A stretch of 64,000 nucleotides of DNA from Thermoflexaceae bacterium (GCA_015075555.1 JABTUD010000001.1:186001-250000), one strand, 5' to 3'; positions 26,194-35,533 are shown, counted from the stretch's first letter. Numbers and translations: made by a program. The notes: generated by a model not told the origin, from the letters alone.

Positions 26194-28638
26194 GTGGCCG
26201 ATCGATATGATTTCCGCGCCATTGAGGGCAAATGGCAGGCCCGCTGGGAGGCGGACCGCCTGTACCACGCCCCGGACAACGATCCGCGTCCAAAGTGGTA
26301 CGCCCTGACCATGTTCCCCTACACGTCGGGCGACCTGCACACCGGACACTGGTATGCGATGGCCCCGAGCGACGCGGCCGCCCGGTACCGTCGCATGCAG
26401 GGAAACAACGTCATGTTTCCCATCGGTTTCGATGCGTTCGGCCTGCCCGCCGAGAACGCAGCCATTGCCAGGGGCATCGATCCGAAGGATTGGACCTACG
26501 CGAACGTTGAGCGCATGCGCGGCCAGCTCCGGCGCATGGGAGCATCCTTCGACTGGGAGCGCGAGGTGGTGACCTGCGACCCGGACTACTACCGGTGGAC
26601 GCAATGGTGGTTCCTCCAACTCTATCGGCGGGGGCTCGCCTACCGGGCCGAAGCGGCCGCCAACTGGTGCCCCGGGTGCCACACCGTGCTCGCCAACGAA
26701 CAGGTCGTCGATGGGCGCTGTGACCGTTCGGATGATGTGGTCGAGCGGCGCTTCCTGACGCAGTGGTTCTTTCGCATCACCGGCTACGCGGAAGAGCTGC
26801 TGAAGTTCGACGGGATTGAATGGCCCGAGCCTATCCGCACCATGCAGACGAACTGGATAGGCCGGTCGGAAGGGGCGCTGCTCGAATTCAAGGCCGATGT
26901 ACCTGGTATCGATGAACCGCTGCGAGTCTTCACCACGCGGCCGGACACTGTCTACGGGGCAACGTTCTTGGTGCTGGCGCCCGAGCACCGCCTGGTGGAC
27001 CGGATCACGACGCCCGGGCAGCGCCTGGAGGTGGACCGCTACGTGCAGGCGACGGCCCGCCAATCGGAGATCGAGAGGCTCTCCACGGAGAAGGAGAAGA
27101 CTGGCGTCTTCACGGGCGCATACGCCATCAATCCCTTCAGCGGACGCAAGATCCCGATCTGGATTGCCGACTACGTGCTGGTGACCTACGGAACGGGGGC
27201 GGTGATGGCCGTCCCGGCTCACGACGAGCGCGACTTTGCCTTCGCTACGAGGTATGGGCTCGATGTGGTGCCGGTTTTCACGCGCGATGGCGTCGACATC
27301 TCGCAGCCGCTCAATGCTGCCTTCGTCGACGGAGAGGCGATGGTGAATTCGGGGCCATTCGATGGCACGCCGTTCGCCGAGGCCAAACAGGCGGTCATCC
27401 AGCACGCGGAACGCGAAGGAATCGGCTGCGGAACGGTGAACTACCGCCTGCGCGACTGGCTAATCTCGCGCCAGCGGTACTGGGGCGCGCCGATACCCAT
27501 GGTGCACTGCGAGGAACACGGGGTTGTGCCGGTGCCCGAAGAGCAGTTGCCCGTGCTGCTCCCGGAGAACGTGCGTTTCGAGCCAACCGGGCAGTCGCCT
27601 CTCACGCAGATCGAGGAGTGGGTCAACGTCCCCTGCCCGATCGATGGGAAGCCAGCCCGGCGAGAGACCGACACCATGGACACCTTCATGTGCTCAAGCT
27701 GGTACCAGATCCGCTATTGCGACCCCCACAACGAGGAGTTGCCCATTTCGCCGGGGCTGGCGCGGAAGTGGCTCCCCGTGGACCAGTACACCGGCGGCGC
27801 CGAACACGCTGTGATGCACCTCCTGTACACACGCTTCTTCTGGAAGGCAGCCCGCGACATGGGTGTGGTGGAAGGCGACGAGCCGATGGCGCGCCTGTTC
27901 TGCCAGGGGGTCATCCTTGGGCCTGATGGCAATCGCATGTCGAAAAGCCGGGGCAACGTGGTCGCACCCGACGACCTTGTGTCGGAGTGGGGCGCCGATG
28001 CGTTCCGCTGCCAGCTCATGTTCGTCGGCCCATGGGACCAGGGTGGGCCTTACAACCCGAAGGGAATGCAGGGTATCATCCGCTGGCTGAACCGGGCGTG
28101 GACTCTCGCCGTCGAGCAACCCGCACTCGCGGAGCTGCCGGGAGCCCCCGAGACGAGCGCGCTCCGCCGGGCCGTGCACCAAACGATCCGCGATGTGACG
28201 ACCGATATCGAGGAGCTCAGCTTCCACACCGCCATCGCCCGGCTGATGGAGCTCACGACCACGCTGTCCCGCGCACGCGAGGCAGGCGCGGTTGACCGCG
28301 AGGCATGGGAGGAGAGCATCCGTTCCCTGGCTCTCATGATGGCGCCGCTGACCCCGCACCTCGCGGAAGAGCTCTGGGCGCGGGCAGGCGGAACGTACAG
28401 CGTTCATCAGCAGGCGTGGCCCGAATCGGACGCCGGCCTCGCGCGGGAAGAGACGATCGAGCTGGTGGTCCAGGTGAACGGCAAGGTCCGCGAGCGTGTG
28501 CCGCTCTCGGCAACGGCGACCGAGGCAGAGGCACGGCAGGCCGCCCTGGCCTCGGAGAGGGTGCGACAGTGGCTCGACGGAAAGGAGCCACGCAAGGTGG
28601 TTTACGTCCCGGGGAAGCTGCTCAACCTTGTCGTCTGA
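26194..28638 (+). CDS. leuS: Leucyl-tRNA synthetase
   Basis: A class I aminoacyl-tRNA synthetase of 814 residues, starting with GTG 26194. The HIGH-type motif reads HTGH at residues 49-52. The KMSKS motif appears as RMSKSRGN, with MSKS at 582-585. The editing domain (CP1) is present with FTTRPDTVYGATF and GTGAVMAVPAHDERDF. The zinc-like WCPGCHTVLANEQV and the C-terminal anticodon region (LVVQVNGKVRERV) are as expected. A probable terminator follows the stop. Confidence 0.97.
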   Translation: MADRYDFRAIEGKWQARWEADRLYHAPDNDPRPKWYALTMFPYTSGDLHTGHWYAMAPSDAAARYRRMQGNNVMFPIGFDAFGLPAENAAIARGIDPKDWTYANVERMRGQLRRMGASFDWEREVVTCDPDYYRWTQWWFLQLYRRGLAYRAEAAANWCPGCHTVLANEQVVDGRCDRSDDVVERRFLTQWFFRITGYAEELLKFDGIEWPEPIRTMQTNWIGRSEGALLEFKADVPGIDEPLRVFTTRPDTVYGATFLVLAPEHRLVDRITTPGQRLEVDRYVQATARQSEIERLSTEKEKTGVFTGAYAINPFSGRKIPIWIADYVLVTYGTGAVMAVPAHDERDFAFATRYGLDVVPVFTRDGVDISQPLNAAFVDGEAMVNSGPFDGTPFAEAKQAVIQHAEREGIGCGTVNYRLRDWLISRQRYWGAPIPMVHCEEHGVVPVPEEQLPVLLPENVRFEPTGQSPLTQIEEWVNVPCPIDGKPARRETDTMDTFMCSSWYQIRYCDPHNEELPISPGLARKWLPVDQYTGGAEHAVMHLLYTRFFWKAARDMGVVEGDEPMARLFCQGVILGPDGNRMSKSRGNVVAPDDLVSEWGADAFRCQLMFVGPWDQGGPYNPKGMQGIIRWLNRAWTLAVEQPALAELPGAPETSALRRAVHQTIRDVTTDIEELSFHTAIARLMELTTTLSRAREAGAVDREAWEESIRSLALMMAPLTPHLAEELWARAGGTYSVHQQAWPESDAGLAREETIELVVQVNGKVRERVPLSATATEAEARQAALASERVRQWLDGKEPRKVVYVPGKLLNLVV

Positions 28639-28641
28639 GTG

Positions 28642-28668
28642 CGGCGGCCTGGCGCCCGCCGTCCTTTT
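28642..28668 (+). terminator. Probable rho-independent terminator after leuS
   Basis: CGGCGG (28642-28647) pairs with CCGCCG (28656-28661) and is followed by TCCTTTT, directly after the leuS stop. The uridine tract is short. Confidence 0.6.
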
Positions 28669-28810
28669 CCGAGTGTTTATGAACGCTCCGGGATGGGTAA
28701 TCACCGGTAGACAGCCGGGGTGCGGCTCACTAAGGTGAGTCAAGCGCCCAGAGTCATCAAGCTGCCCCGGCGCCCGGGAACGGGCGTGGGCAAAGCCTTT
28801 GGAGGGCACC

Positions 28811-29554
28811 ATGCAGATTAGGAAGGGTCCGCGGGACCCCCGCCTCGGCGATGCTGACGAGGCCTACGGCGACGAGACCGATCGCGGGCTCGATGCAATC
28901 CCGGACTTCTCTACCGGCCCGGCCCGGCCGTCCTGGCGTCGGGAGCCCCTTTCCGCGCCGAAAGCCGAAAGGCCCGTTCCGCCCCTGGTTCCAACCTTCG
29001 ACGCTCCAGAGGCGGCCGCACCTCCTGTAGCTGCGGCTGCGGCGCCATCTCTGTCGGGCGAGAGCACGATCAGTGCGGATTCGAGCTTCGACGGGCGCTA
29101 CGAGTCGGAAGGCGACCTGAGGGTGTTGGGCCGCATTTCGGGAGACGTAGTCTGCCGCGGGCAGATCACGGTTGAGCGCGGCGCTTCGGCGAACGCGAAG
29201 GTCCAGGCGCGCGACATCGTCGTGCGGGGCATGATCGAGGGCGAAGTGACCTGCACGGGCAGGCTGGAGATAGAGGCCAACGCCTCGGTGAGCGGGAAGG
29301 TTCGAACGGCCACCCTCGTCGTGCATGAGGGGGGCGCGCTCAGCGGGACAGTGGAAACCACGGCCGCAGCGCCAGCCGGGCAGGCGCCAGCCCCACGGGC
29401 TACCAAACGTGAAGCAGCCGCGCCGGAAGGCGACACCGGGAACGAACCAGCGCCAGCGCCGCGCACCGCACGGGCGCGCGACCTGCCGTCATTCGCCCTC
29501 GTTTCATCCGAGGAACGGCCGGCGCCCGAGAAGACCCCGGCAACGGCCCGGTAA
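28811..29554 (+). CDS. Bactofilin (polymer-forming cytoskeletal protein)
   Basis: About 247 residues from ATG 28811, with GGAGGGCACC upstream. A long disordered Pro/Ala-rich N-terminus precedes the bactofilin beta-helix. It starts at LSGESTISADSSFDGRYESE near residue 80 and continues through GDVVCRGQITVERGASANAK, GMIEGEVTCTGRLEIEANAS and GKVRTATLVVHEGGALSG to about residue 190. A disordered tail follows. Bactofilins polymerise without nucleotides and scaffold cell-wall or polarity factors. This copy is monocistronic, although bactofilins often sit beside an M23 peptidase. Confidence 0.9.
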   Translation: MQIRKGPRDPRLGDADEAYGDETDRGLDAIPDFSTGPARPSWRREPLSAPKAERPVPPLVPTFDAPEAAAPPVAAAAAPSLSGESTISADSSFDGRYESEGDLRVLGRISGDVVCRGQITVERGASANAKVQARDIVVRGMIEGEVTCTGRLEIEANASVSGKVRTATLVVHEGGALSGTVETTAAAPAGQAPAPRATKREAAAPEGDTGNEPAPAPRTARARDLPSFALVSSEERPAPEKTPATAR

Positions 29555-29563
29555 GGCGCCCGG

Positions 29564-29580
29564 GGGCGTTAGCGCCCTTT
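29564..29580 (+). terminator. Possible terminator between the bactofilin and enoyl-CoA hydratase genes
   Basis: GGGCG-TTAG-CGCCC followed by TTT lies at the convergent gene ends and overlaps the stop codon of the opposite-strand gene. The stem is short, so support is modest. Confidence 0.35.
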
Positions 29581-30384
29581 CCACTCCGGCGGACGGCGTT
29601 CCAGGAAAGCGGCAATGCCTTCCTGGAGGTCGTCGCTTTCGAGCAGGTCGTTGAGGGTGCGCGTGCACTCGAGCAGGGAGGCCTCCAGGTCCTGGCTGAG
29701 ACCGCGCCAGGCGAGGCGCTTGATGTGCGCCGCCGAGAGCGGGGCGCAGCGGGCAAGCTTGCGGGCGATGCCGAGGGTGAAGGCTTCCAGCTCTTCGTGG
29801 GGAACGAGGTGGGTGAAGATGCCAATCTCCCGGGCCCGCTCGGCGGAGAGCACCTCGCCGCTGTAGAGAATCTCAAGGGCGTTATCGAGCCCGGCCAGCC
29901 TGGGCAGCAGGAAGGGCCCGGCGCCCGTGTCTGGCACGAGGGAGCGCTGCGAAAAGACCCAGCCGATGCGCGCATTTGTGCTGGCGATTCTCAGGTCGCA
30001 GTGGAGTGTGACCTCGGCACCCCAGCCAACAGCGGGCCCATTGATCATGGCGATCACAGGTTTGGGGATCGCCGTCATCTCCCAGGGCGCCGCCTCGTTC
30101 ACATAGGTGCGAGGGCCACCGCCGGGCGGAACGCCGCGCGCCTGTCCGAGACCGCCACGGCCCTCTTCGTCGTTGACAAGCTCGGCGCCCGCGCAGAACG
30201 CACGCCCTGCCCCCGTGACGATGACGGCGCGGATCGACTCATCGTCGCGGCAGCGGCGCACGTGGTCATCGAGCTCACGGTGCATGGCGGGAGTGCAGGC
30301 GTTCAACCTCTCTGGCCGGTTGAGGGTAATCCTTGCGATTCCCGGTTCCATCATTTCGAAGAGGCAATAGACACCCTCTGCCAC
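29569..30384 (-). CDS. Enoyl-CoA hydratase/isomerase family protein
   Basis: About 271 residues from GTG 30384, preceded by GAGGAG; the open frame continues upstream to 30447 without a better site. Crotonase-fold signatures are present: ARITLNRPERLNACTPAMHREL, VIVTGAGRAFCAGAELV (oxyanion region near residue 70), PKPVIAMINGPAVGWGAEVTLHCDLRIA near 120, and GAGPFLLPRLAGLDNALEILYSGE near 155. Known members hydrate enoyl-CoA or isomerise, dehalogenate or cleave CoA esters. The second catalytic glutamate position reads D in VPDTGAGPF, so the exact reaction is open. Confidence 0.88.
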   Translation of the reverse strand: MAEGVYCLFEMMEPGIARITLNRPERLNACTPAMHRELDDHVRRCRDDESIRAVIVTGAGRAFCAGAELVNDEEGRGGLGQARGVPPGGGPRTYVNEAAPWEMTAIPKPVIAMINGPAVGWGAEVTLHCDLRIASTNARIGWVFSQRSLVPDTGAGPFLLPRLAGLDNALEILYSGEVLSAERAREIGIFTHLVPHEELEAFTLGIARKLARCAPLSAAHIKRLAWRGLSQDLEASLLECTRTLNDLLESDDLQEGIAAFLERRPPEWKGR

Positions 30385-30476
30385 GTCATGCTCCTCGTGT
30401 TCTGTTGTGGCTGTATCTCCAACAGTTGGCCCGTATCCAGTGGCCAAGGAATGTGGACTTTTTCGCCTATCGGCGC

Positions 30477-30734
30477 CTACCGGGATAGCTCGAAGTAGAC
30501 GGAGCCTTCGACGACCCAGGTGCGGACGCTAACACCCATGCGCTTGGCGGCGCGGCTTATGCGCAGGGCAATGCCACGCACTGTTTCGCCACCTTCTGGG
30601 TCAAGGCGCCCCGCTTCGCCCTTCTTTATGCTGGCGACATGGTCTTCGTACTCGCGCATCCGCGCCTTAAGCCGGCCAGTCTGGCGGACCGGATTCGGGG
30701 CCTTCTCACGGGGCATCTTGCTAAACTTGGCCAT
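30477..30734 (-). CDS. Small basic protein of unknown function
   Basis: An 85-residue lysine/arginine-rich protein from ATG 30734, with GAGAGGAG upstream. The start MAKFSKMPREKAP and the helix LRISRAAKRMGVSVRTWVVEG suggest nucleic-acid contact. No known domain is recognised. It has its own promoter-like sequence (TATACT, see 30800) 60-70 bases upstream and follows the coiled-coil protein gene on the same strand. Confidence 0.6.
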   Translation of the reverse strand: MAKFSKMPREKAPNPVRQTGRLKARMREYEDHVASIKKGEAGRLDPEGGETVRGIALRISRAAKRMGVSVRTWVVEGSVYFELSR

Positions 30735-30799
30735 GATAATCGCTCCTCTCAGCAGGTGCTCTACAGGTTTGTGCGAGTGAACCCTCGCCAGGCAGCGAT

Positions 30800-30828
30800 A
30801 GTATAGGCGAACATCATCGCAGAGTGAA
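30800..30828 (-). promoter_or_regulatory. Sigma-70-type promoter for the small basic protein gene
   Basis: On the minus strand the -10 TATACT occupies 30800-30805 and TTCACT occupies 30823-30828, with a 17-base spacer. The site is about 66 bases before the start codon at 30734. Confidence 0.5.
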
Positions 30829-30888
30829 AGGCCCGATTTGAGCCAGAAGAGGCCCTCCACGACCTCTGCGCAATTGCGAGAAGTGCCG

Positions 30889-31401
30889 CTAACGCTTTTC
30901 CTGGAGGCTGCCAACGCTCGTGCGGATAGATTCAAGGAATGCGCTCAACTGGTGATCAAGCCGCCTGAGCACGTCGATCGCGTAGCTATCAGCGTCCTCC
31001 ATCTGCCGGGTGCTTGCCTCTGCCGCCTCGCTAAGGTGGGCTGCGGCCGTCGCGTCGGCCTGGGCAATCACGTCGCGCGCGCGTTCTTCGGCATCGCGAA
31101 GCATGGAGAGGCTACGGTCCTGGGCTTCGCGGAGTATGGCTGCTTCGTTGAGTCGCCGTGAGCGTTCCTCTTCGGTGGCCCGGGCGACGCGCTGGGCCTG
31201 CTCGTGGGCCTGGCCGATCACCTGGTCACGCATCTCGATGATCTGGGCTGCCTCGCGCAGGTCGGCAGGGATGGCAAGCCGCAGCTGGTCGATGATATCG
31301 AGCATCCGCTTCCGGTCGACGACAAGGTTGCCGCCGACGGGAAGCCGCCTCCCCTGCACGACGAGGTCTTCGAGGCTGTTGATGAGGTCGAGGATTTCCA
31401 C
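30889..31401 (-). CDS. DivIVA-like coiled-coil protein of unknown function
   Basis: A 170-residue protein that begins MEILDLINSLEDLVVQGRRLP, a short ordered region. A long heptad-rich coiled coil follows from about residue 45 to 155 (EMRDQVIGQAHEQAQRVARA, EERARDVIAQADATAAAHLS). The charge pattern recalls DivIVA and ATP-synthase-b-type coiled coils, but the N-terminal DivIVA membrane-binding motif is not clear. It lies 27 bases after coaD in an operon with rsmD. Confidence 0.75.
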   Translation of the reverse strand: MEILDLINSLEDLVVQGRRLPVGGNLVVDRKRMLDIIDQLRLAIPADLREAAQIIEMRDQVIGQAHEQAQRVARATEEERSRRLNEAAILREAQDRSLSMLRDAEERARDVIAQADATAAAHLSEAAEASTRQMEDADSYAIDVLRRLDHQLSAFLESIRTSVGSLQEKR

Positions 31402-31428
31402 GAGGCCCTCTCGGGCGCGTGCCCCTGG

Positions 31429-31908
31429 TTATTGCCCAAGCTTCTCGCGAATGGCGTCGCGAACGTGTTTGGGCACGAGTTCAGCTACGTCGTAGCCAAG
31501 CTTCGAGACCTCCCGGATCCGGCTGGCGCTGATGTAGAGGAAGTCCTGGTTCGCCATCAGGTACACAGACTCGAGGTGGGGGGCCATCTTGCGGTTCATG
31601 AGGGCCATGTCGAATTCTGCTTCGAAGTCGCTAACGGCGCGAATACCGCGCACGATCGCAACAGCGCCCTTGCGCCGGGCGAATTCGACGGTCATTTCGT
31701 CGAAGCCTTCCACTTCGACGGTTGGCAGGTCCTTGACGGCCTCCCTGAACAGGACAATGCGTTCATCCCAGGTGAACATTCCCTGTTTTTCCCGGCCCCT
31801 GACAACCGCCACGATGACACGATCGAAGAGGTGCGTCATCCGGCGCACGAGGTCGAGATGACCGTTGGTAACGGGGTCAAAGCCTCCCGGGAAGACTGCG
31901 ATCCTCAT
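31429..31908 (-). CDS. coaD: Phosphopantetheine adenylyltransferase
   Basis: Catalyses the fourth step of coenzyme A synthesis (4'-phosphopantetheine + ATP to dephospho-CoA). The 159-residue length is typical. The nucleotidyltransferase motif appears as PGGFDPVTNGHLDLVRR (residues 7-23, the T/HxGH site), and the second motif as YISASRIREVSKLG (ISSSxxR type) near 126. It overlaps rsmD by four bases, an adjacency common in bacteria. Confidence 0.97.
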   Translation of the reverse strand: MRIAVFPGGFDPVTNGHLDLVRRMTHLFDRVIVAVVRGREKQGMFTWDERIVLFREAVKDLPTVEVEGFDEMTVEFARRKGAVAIVRGIRAVSDFEAEFDMALMNRKMAPHLESVYLMANQDFLYISASRIREVSKLGYDVAELVPKHVRDAIREKLGQ

Positions 31909-32465
31909 TGCCCCTCCTGGCGGGCGTAGAGCGCGATTGCGCTATCGCCGTAAGTCCGTCGTTCCTGAAGCCACAGCCCGCCCGGCCGTTCGGGCGGATT
32001 GTAACGGCTTCCGTGCTCGTAGACGACAACGCCCCCGGGTGAGACCAGCGGGCGCAGGGCGGCGAGGGTCTCGTCGGCGCCTTCGAAGTCATACGGTGGG
32101 TCGAGAAACACGAGCCCGAACTGCCCTTCGACCGAACGCAGGGCGCCGGGGAGGCGTCCCCGGACGACGCGCCCGCTCGCGGAAAACCCCGCGCGCGCCA
32201 GGCTCTGGAGGATGGCCTGGCAGGCCGCTGGCTCGGACTCGACGAAAACGGCAGAGGCAGCGCCGCGGCTGAGCGCCTCGATGCCCAGCGCCCCCGTCCC
32301 GGCGAAAAGGTCGAGCACGGCGACGCCCTCCACGGACTCGCCGAGGATGTTGAAGATGGCCTCGCGGACGAGGCCGGAAGTAGGCCTCAGGCGATGGCCA
32401 CGGGGCTCGACGAGCGGCAGACCCCTGGCGCTGCCCCCGGAGATGCGGAGCTTCGCCGCGCTCAT
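31905..32465 (-). CDS. rsmD: 16S rRNA (guanine966-N2)-methyltransferase
   Basis: A 186-residue SAM-dependent methyltransferase with the RsmD signature: LRISGGSARGLPLVEP, RPTSGLVREAIFNIL, the SAM-binding VLDLFAGTGALGIEALSRGA near residue 50, and the catalytic DPPY in LVFLDPPYDFEG near 121. Its start abuts the end of the GH18-like gene, and its end overlaps coaD. Confidence 0.96.
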   Translation of the reverse strand: MSAAKLRISGGSARGLPLVEPRGHRLRPTSGLVREAIFNILGESVEGVAVLDLFAGTGALGIEALSRGAASAVFVESEPAACQAILQSLARAGFSASGRVVRGRLPGALRSVEGQFGLVFLDPPYDFEGADETLAALRPLVSPGGVVVYEHGSRYNPPERPGGLWLQERRTYGDSAIALYARQEGQ

Positions 32466-34180
32466 CAGTTCGGGGGGGTGGCCGTCACGGTCGCGGCAGG
32501 CGTGCGCGCCTCCCGCGGCTGCACGGTGACAGCCACTTCGTTCTCGAAATAGTAAGAGCCGTCGCTAAGTGTCAGCTTAATGGTGTAGGTGCCTGGCTCG
32601 GCGGGAGTGGACCACTTGATACGGCCTTTCTGGCCGGCCCTCTCGCCGCCCTCAATCGTGCCCTTGCTCACTGTCCAGCGCGGTAAGAGGTCGGCCGGGT
32701 TCGGCTGCATGAGGATGGGCTGGCCGCTGCTGATGAACGGTACAAGTGCGGCCCAGATGTTCCCGAGGTAGACATCGTCGCTGGCGTTCTCGACGGCAAC
32801 GCCACCAAGCTTGAAACGGGGGACCAGTTCGAGCTTGAAGCCGACGCTGAAGAAGTTCTCTATCCAGACCGTGCGTGGTGTGCCGGACTTGTAGGTGAAG
32901 GCCACGGTGGCGGTCTCGGCCTGCCAGACGATACCGCTCAGGTTCTCCTCACGGTCGATGTTGGTCCCCACAATCTCAACGACTGAGCCGGCGACGATCT
33001 GCTCATCGCTTCCCGCGCCGATGCTCATGCGTGCAGCGCGGGCCATGGCGTCGGCAAGGCGCAGCGTCTCAATGCCGTCGACGGTCTTCACCGTTGCGTA
33101 CGGGGTGACGGTGAGGAGCAGTTTGCTCGGTTTGACGAGGCCTGTGAGGTGTTCGAGCACCCGGGCCATGTCGGTCCGGTAGGTTGACTGGTCGCGAAGG
33201 GGGGCGATGGCAAGGACATCGGCCGCCTTGCCGAGCTCGACCCAGTCGTATGCCCCCTCGTCGATACGCCCCTGGACAACGATCGGCGACGGCACGGTGA
33301 GGGTGAGCAGCTTGTTCTGGCTGTGCAGCTGCTGGCTCAGCTCCGAGATGAAGAGCGCATACGCGGTGCGCTGGTCGGCGGGGAGGTCCATGTAGGCGAT
33401 GTTGATGCCGCCAAGCTTCTTTTCGTTGACGAGGTTGACAATCTTGAGGACGTGATTGGACCTGGTGACAGCATCGCCCAGGATGGAAACGACCGCCGGA
33501 ATCGCCCCCTTATCACCGGCCTTCACGGAAATAACCGGGTAGAAGGCGAAGGAGCCATCGCTTGTGATGCTGCTGAGCTCGCCAGTAATGGCGCCATCAG
33601 CCTGTGGCGTGAAGTCGAAGGTGTGAACCATCGTCACCTTGCCAGCAGCGTCGCGGTGCAGGGGCGCATTATGTGGCAGGTAGGCTGCGACATGGCCGGA
33701 GGGGAGAAGCCGTCGCATGACGGCGATGATCGCGGGGGTTTCCTGCAGGGTGGCGGTGGCCATCTTCCCCTGCGGGTCGAGGATTGCGGGAGCGAGCGTC
33801 TCCCAGGTCTTGGTGGCCTCGACATACTGGTAGAAGCTCAGGCTGCGCTGGTCGGTAGTTGGGTTCTTGAGCGGAAGCTGGACGAGGGCGTTGGCGTCTC
33901 CCGGGGCCGGGTCTTTCTTCGGGTTCAGCTCGAAGACCTTGCTCACGAATTCGTAGCCTTCAGGCGTGGCGAGCTTCTGGCCTGAGGCGCAGTAGTCGGT
34001 GTTGCAGCCGCCACCTCCACAGAGTCGGGAGTAGGCCAGGAAGGCCAGCACGGCCAGCCCCAGGAGGATTCCACCAAGCAGGAGTGGCCGCCCGGGGCCG
34101 GACCTGGCCGAGCCTCCGTATAGTCCACCCGAAGAGGAGCCGCCCCAGGGCAGGCGACTACCCGATGAGCGGCGGTTCAT
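32465..34180 (-). CDS. Membrane-anchored GH18-like protein, catalytic motif degenerate
   Basis: A 571-residue protein with a basic, Ser/Gly-rich cytoplasmic start and one membrane helix (LLLGGILLGLAVLAFLAYS, about residues 33-51). A TIM-barrel-like region follows, similar to glycoside hydrolase family 18 spore-lytic proteins: YALFISELSQQLHSQNKLLT, YDWVELGKAADVLAIA. Where active enzymes have DxxDxDxE, this one reads LGGINIAYMDLP, so the catalytic acid and aspartate are missing. A C-terminal PKD/Ig-like segment (PGTYTIKLTLSDGSYYF) ends the chain. It is probably a binding or scaffold protein at the cell surface. It sits between an HtrA-like protease and rsmD. Confidence 0.7.
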   Translation of the reverse strand: MNRRSSGSRLPWGGSSSGGLYGGSARSGPGRPLLLGGILLGLAVLAFLAYSRLCGGGGCNTDYCASGQKLATPEGYEFVSKVFELNPKKDPAPGDANALVQLPLKNPTTDQRSLSFYQYVEATKTWETLAPAILDPQGKMATATLQETPAIIAVMRRLLPSGHVAAYLPHNAPLHRDAAGKVTMVHTFDFTPQADGAITGELSSITSDGSFAFYPVISVKAGDKGAIPAVVSILGDAVTRSNHVLKIVNLVNEKKLGGINIAYMDLPADQRTAYALFISELSQQLHSQNKLLTLTVPSPIVVQGRIDEGAYDWVELGKAADVLAIAPLRDQSTYRTDMARVLEHLTGLVKPSKLLLTVTPYATVKTVDGIETLRLADAMARAARMSIGAGSDEQIVAGSVVEIVGTNIDREENLSGIVWQAETATVAFTYKSGTPRTVWIENFFSVGFKLELVPRFKLGGVAVENASDDVYLGNIWAALVPFISSGQPILMQPNPADLLPRWTVSKGTIEGGERAGQKGRIKWSTPAEPGTYTIKLTLSDGSYYFENEVAVTVQPREARTPAATVTATPPN

Positions 34181-34213
34181 ACCAGTCCGGCCGGAGCCAA
34201 CCGGGGGTGCAGG

Positions 34214-35509
34214 CTATTGACGTTTGGCAAGGCGAACCTCGGTCTCGATTATCAGGCCATCGCGGTTGAGGACAACCTTCGCAGCCTGGCCCGGTTCGTA
34301 TTCCCGGAGGGCGTTGAGCAACGGATTCTGCCGGGTTATTGCCCTGGCGCCAACCATGGTCACGATATCGCCGGGCTTGATGCCCGCCTGGTCGGCGACG
34401 CTCCCGGCGGGGACGGCAGCTACCAGCGCGCCTTCCTCAAGCGCCAGCCGGGGCAGCCGGGAGAGGTTCTCGGGCGTCAGGTCGATGTGCTCAAACCCCG
34501 GCCAGGGCCGGGGAATGGGCCCGCCAATCGCAATGATGCGCCGGGCCGTTTCGAGGACCCGGCCCGAAGGCAGGGCAAATGCGACCCCCTCCACCTCCTG
34601 GCCGCTTTCGGTCAGGCGAATGACGGAGGTCGGCATGCCCACGAACTGGCCGTTGAGGTTGACGAGCGCCCCACCGCTGTTGCCGTGGTTCACAGCAGCG
34701 TCGGTCTGGATGAAGTCACTGTGAACGACGCCGTCGTAGTAGCGCGTGCGGCCAACGCCACTCACGATGCCGATGGTGACGGACCCCTGGAATTCCGACA
34801 GGGTCTCGCCGATGGCGAGCACCGTGTCGCCGGGGACGAGTGCGTTAGAGTCGCCGGGCTCCAGGGGTTTGAGCCCACCGGGGCTAACCTGGAGTACGGC
34901 CACATCGGCAAAAGGGTAGTCGTGGCCAATCAGGAGCGCCTGGCGTTCGGCGCCGCCGGGAAGGATGACCTTGAGCGACTCCGTGCCGATGACGACGTGG
35001 GCATTGGTGACGATATGCCCCTGCTGGTCCATGACAACGCCGCTGCCGACGTCCTTCTGTAGTCCTCCCGCCACGCGCCGGAAGCTCTCGATTCGAACGA
35101 CGCTTTCCCGGCCCTTTGCCGCGGCATCCGAGATGGCGCTGGTGAGGTCCACGTGCATGGTTACCGGCGCCGGAGTTTCGCGCCCCTGTCCGTCAGAAGC
35201 GGTGCTGTCCGTCTTCTCGCCGGCCAGCCAGACAATCAGTCCGGCAATCAGTCCACCGGCGAGGCCGCCCGCGAGTGCCGCCACAAGGTACCCGGCGCTG
35301 CGATCCCGGCGCACCGCTGGCGCCTGCTGACTGACCGCATCCGGGGCTGGAGCGGGAGTGGGCACTGGTGGGGGCTCGCCAACAGCAGACGCGGGCGGGG
35401 TTTGCGGCGCGGATGGCGCGGGGCTCAACGGGCCGGGAGCTGGCCGCGACCAGTCAAGCCCGTCGGTTGCCCTCCGCTGCGGGAAGCCCTCTTCGCCACC
35501 TGTTTCCAC
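34214..35509 (-). CDS. HtrA/DegP-like membrane serine protease with PDZ domain
   Basis: A 431-residue protein with a Pro-rich cytoplasmic start, one membrane helix (GYLVAALAGGLAGGLIAGLIVWLAG, about residues 74-98) and a trypsin-like domain. The His is in VTNAHVVIG near 173, the Asp in FADVAVLQV near 203, and the Ser in HGNSGGALVNLNG near 275. One PDZ domain ends it (VAAVPAGSVADQAGIKPGDI). Such proteases degrade or sense misfolded envelope proteins. It heads a minus-strand chain with the GH18-like gene. Confidence 0.92.
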   Translation of the reverse strand: METGGEEGFPQRRATDGLDWSRPAPGPLSPAPSAPQTPPASAVGEPPPVPTPAPAPDAVSQQAPAVRRDRSAGYLVAALAGGLAGGLIAGLIVWLAGEKTDSTASDGQGRETPAPVTMHVDLTSAISDAAAKGRESVVRIESFRRVAGGLQKDVGSGVVMDQQGHIVTNAHVVIGTESLKVILPGGAERQALLIGHDYPFADVAVLQVSPGGLKPLEPGDSNALVPGDTVLAIGETLSEFQGSVTIGIVSGVGRTRYYDGVVHSDFIQTDAAVNHGNSGGALVNLNGQFVGMPTSVIRLTESGQEVEGVAFALPSGRVLETARRIIAIGGPIPRPWPGFEHIDLTPENLSRLPRLALEEGALVAAVPAGSVADQAGIKPGDIVTMVGARAITRQNPLLNALREYEPGQAAKVVLNRDGLIIETEVRLAKRQ

Positions 35510-35533
35510 GCCACGCCTCGCAGTGCTGTTTCA

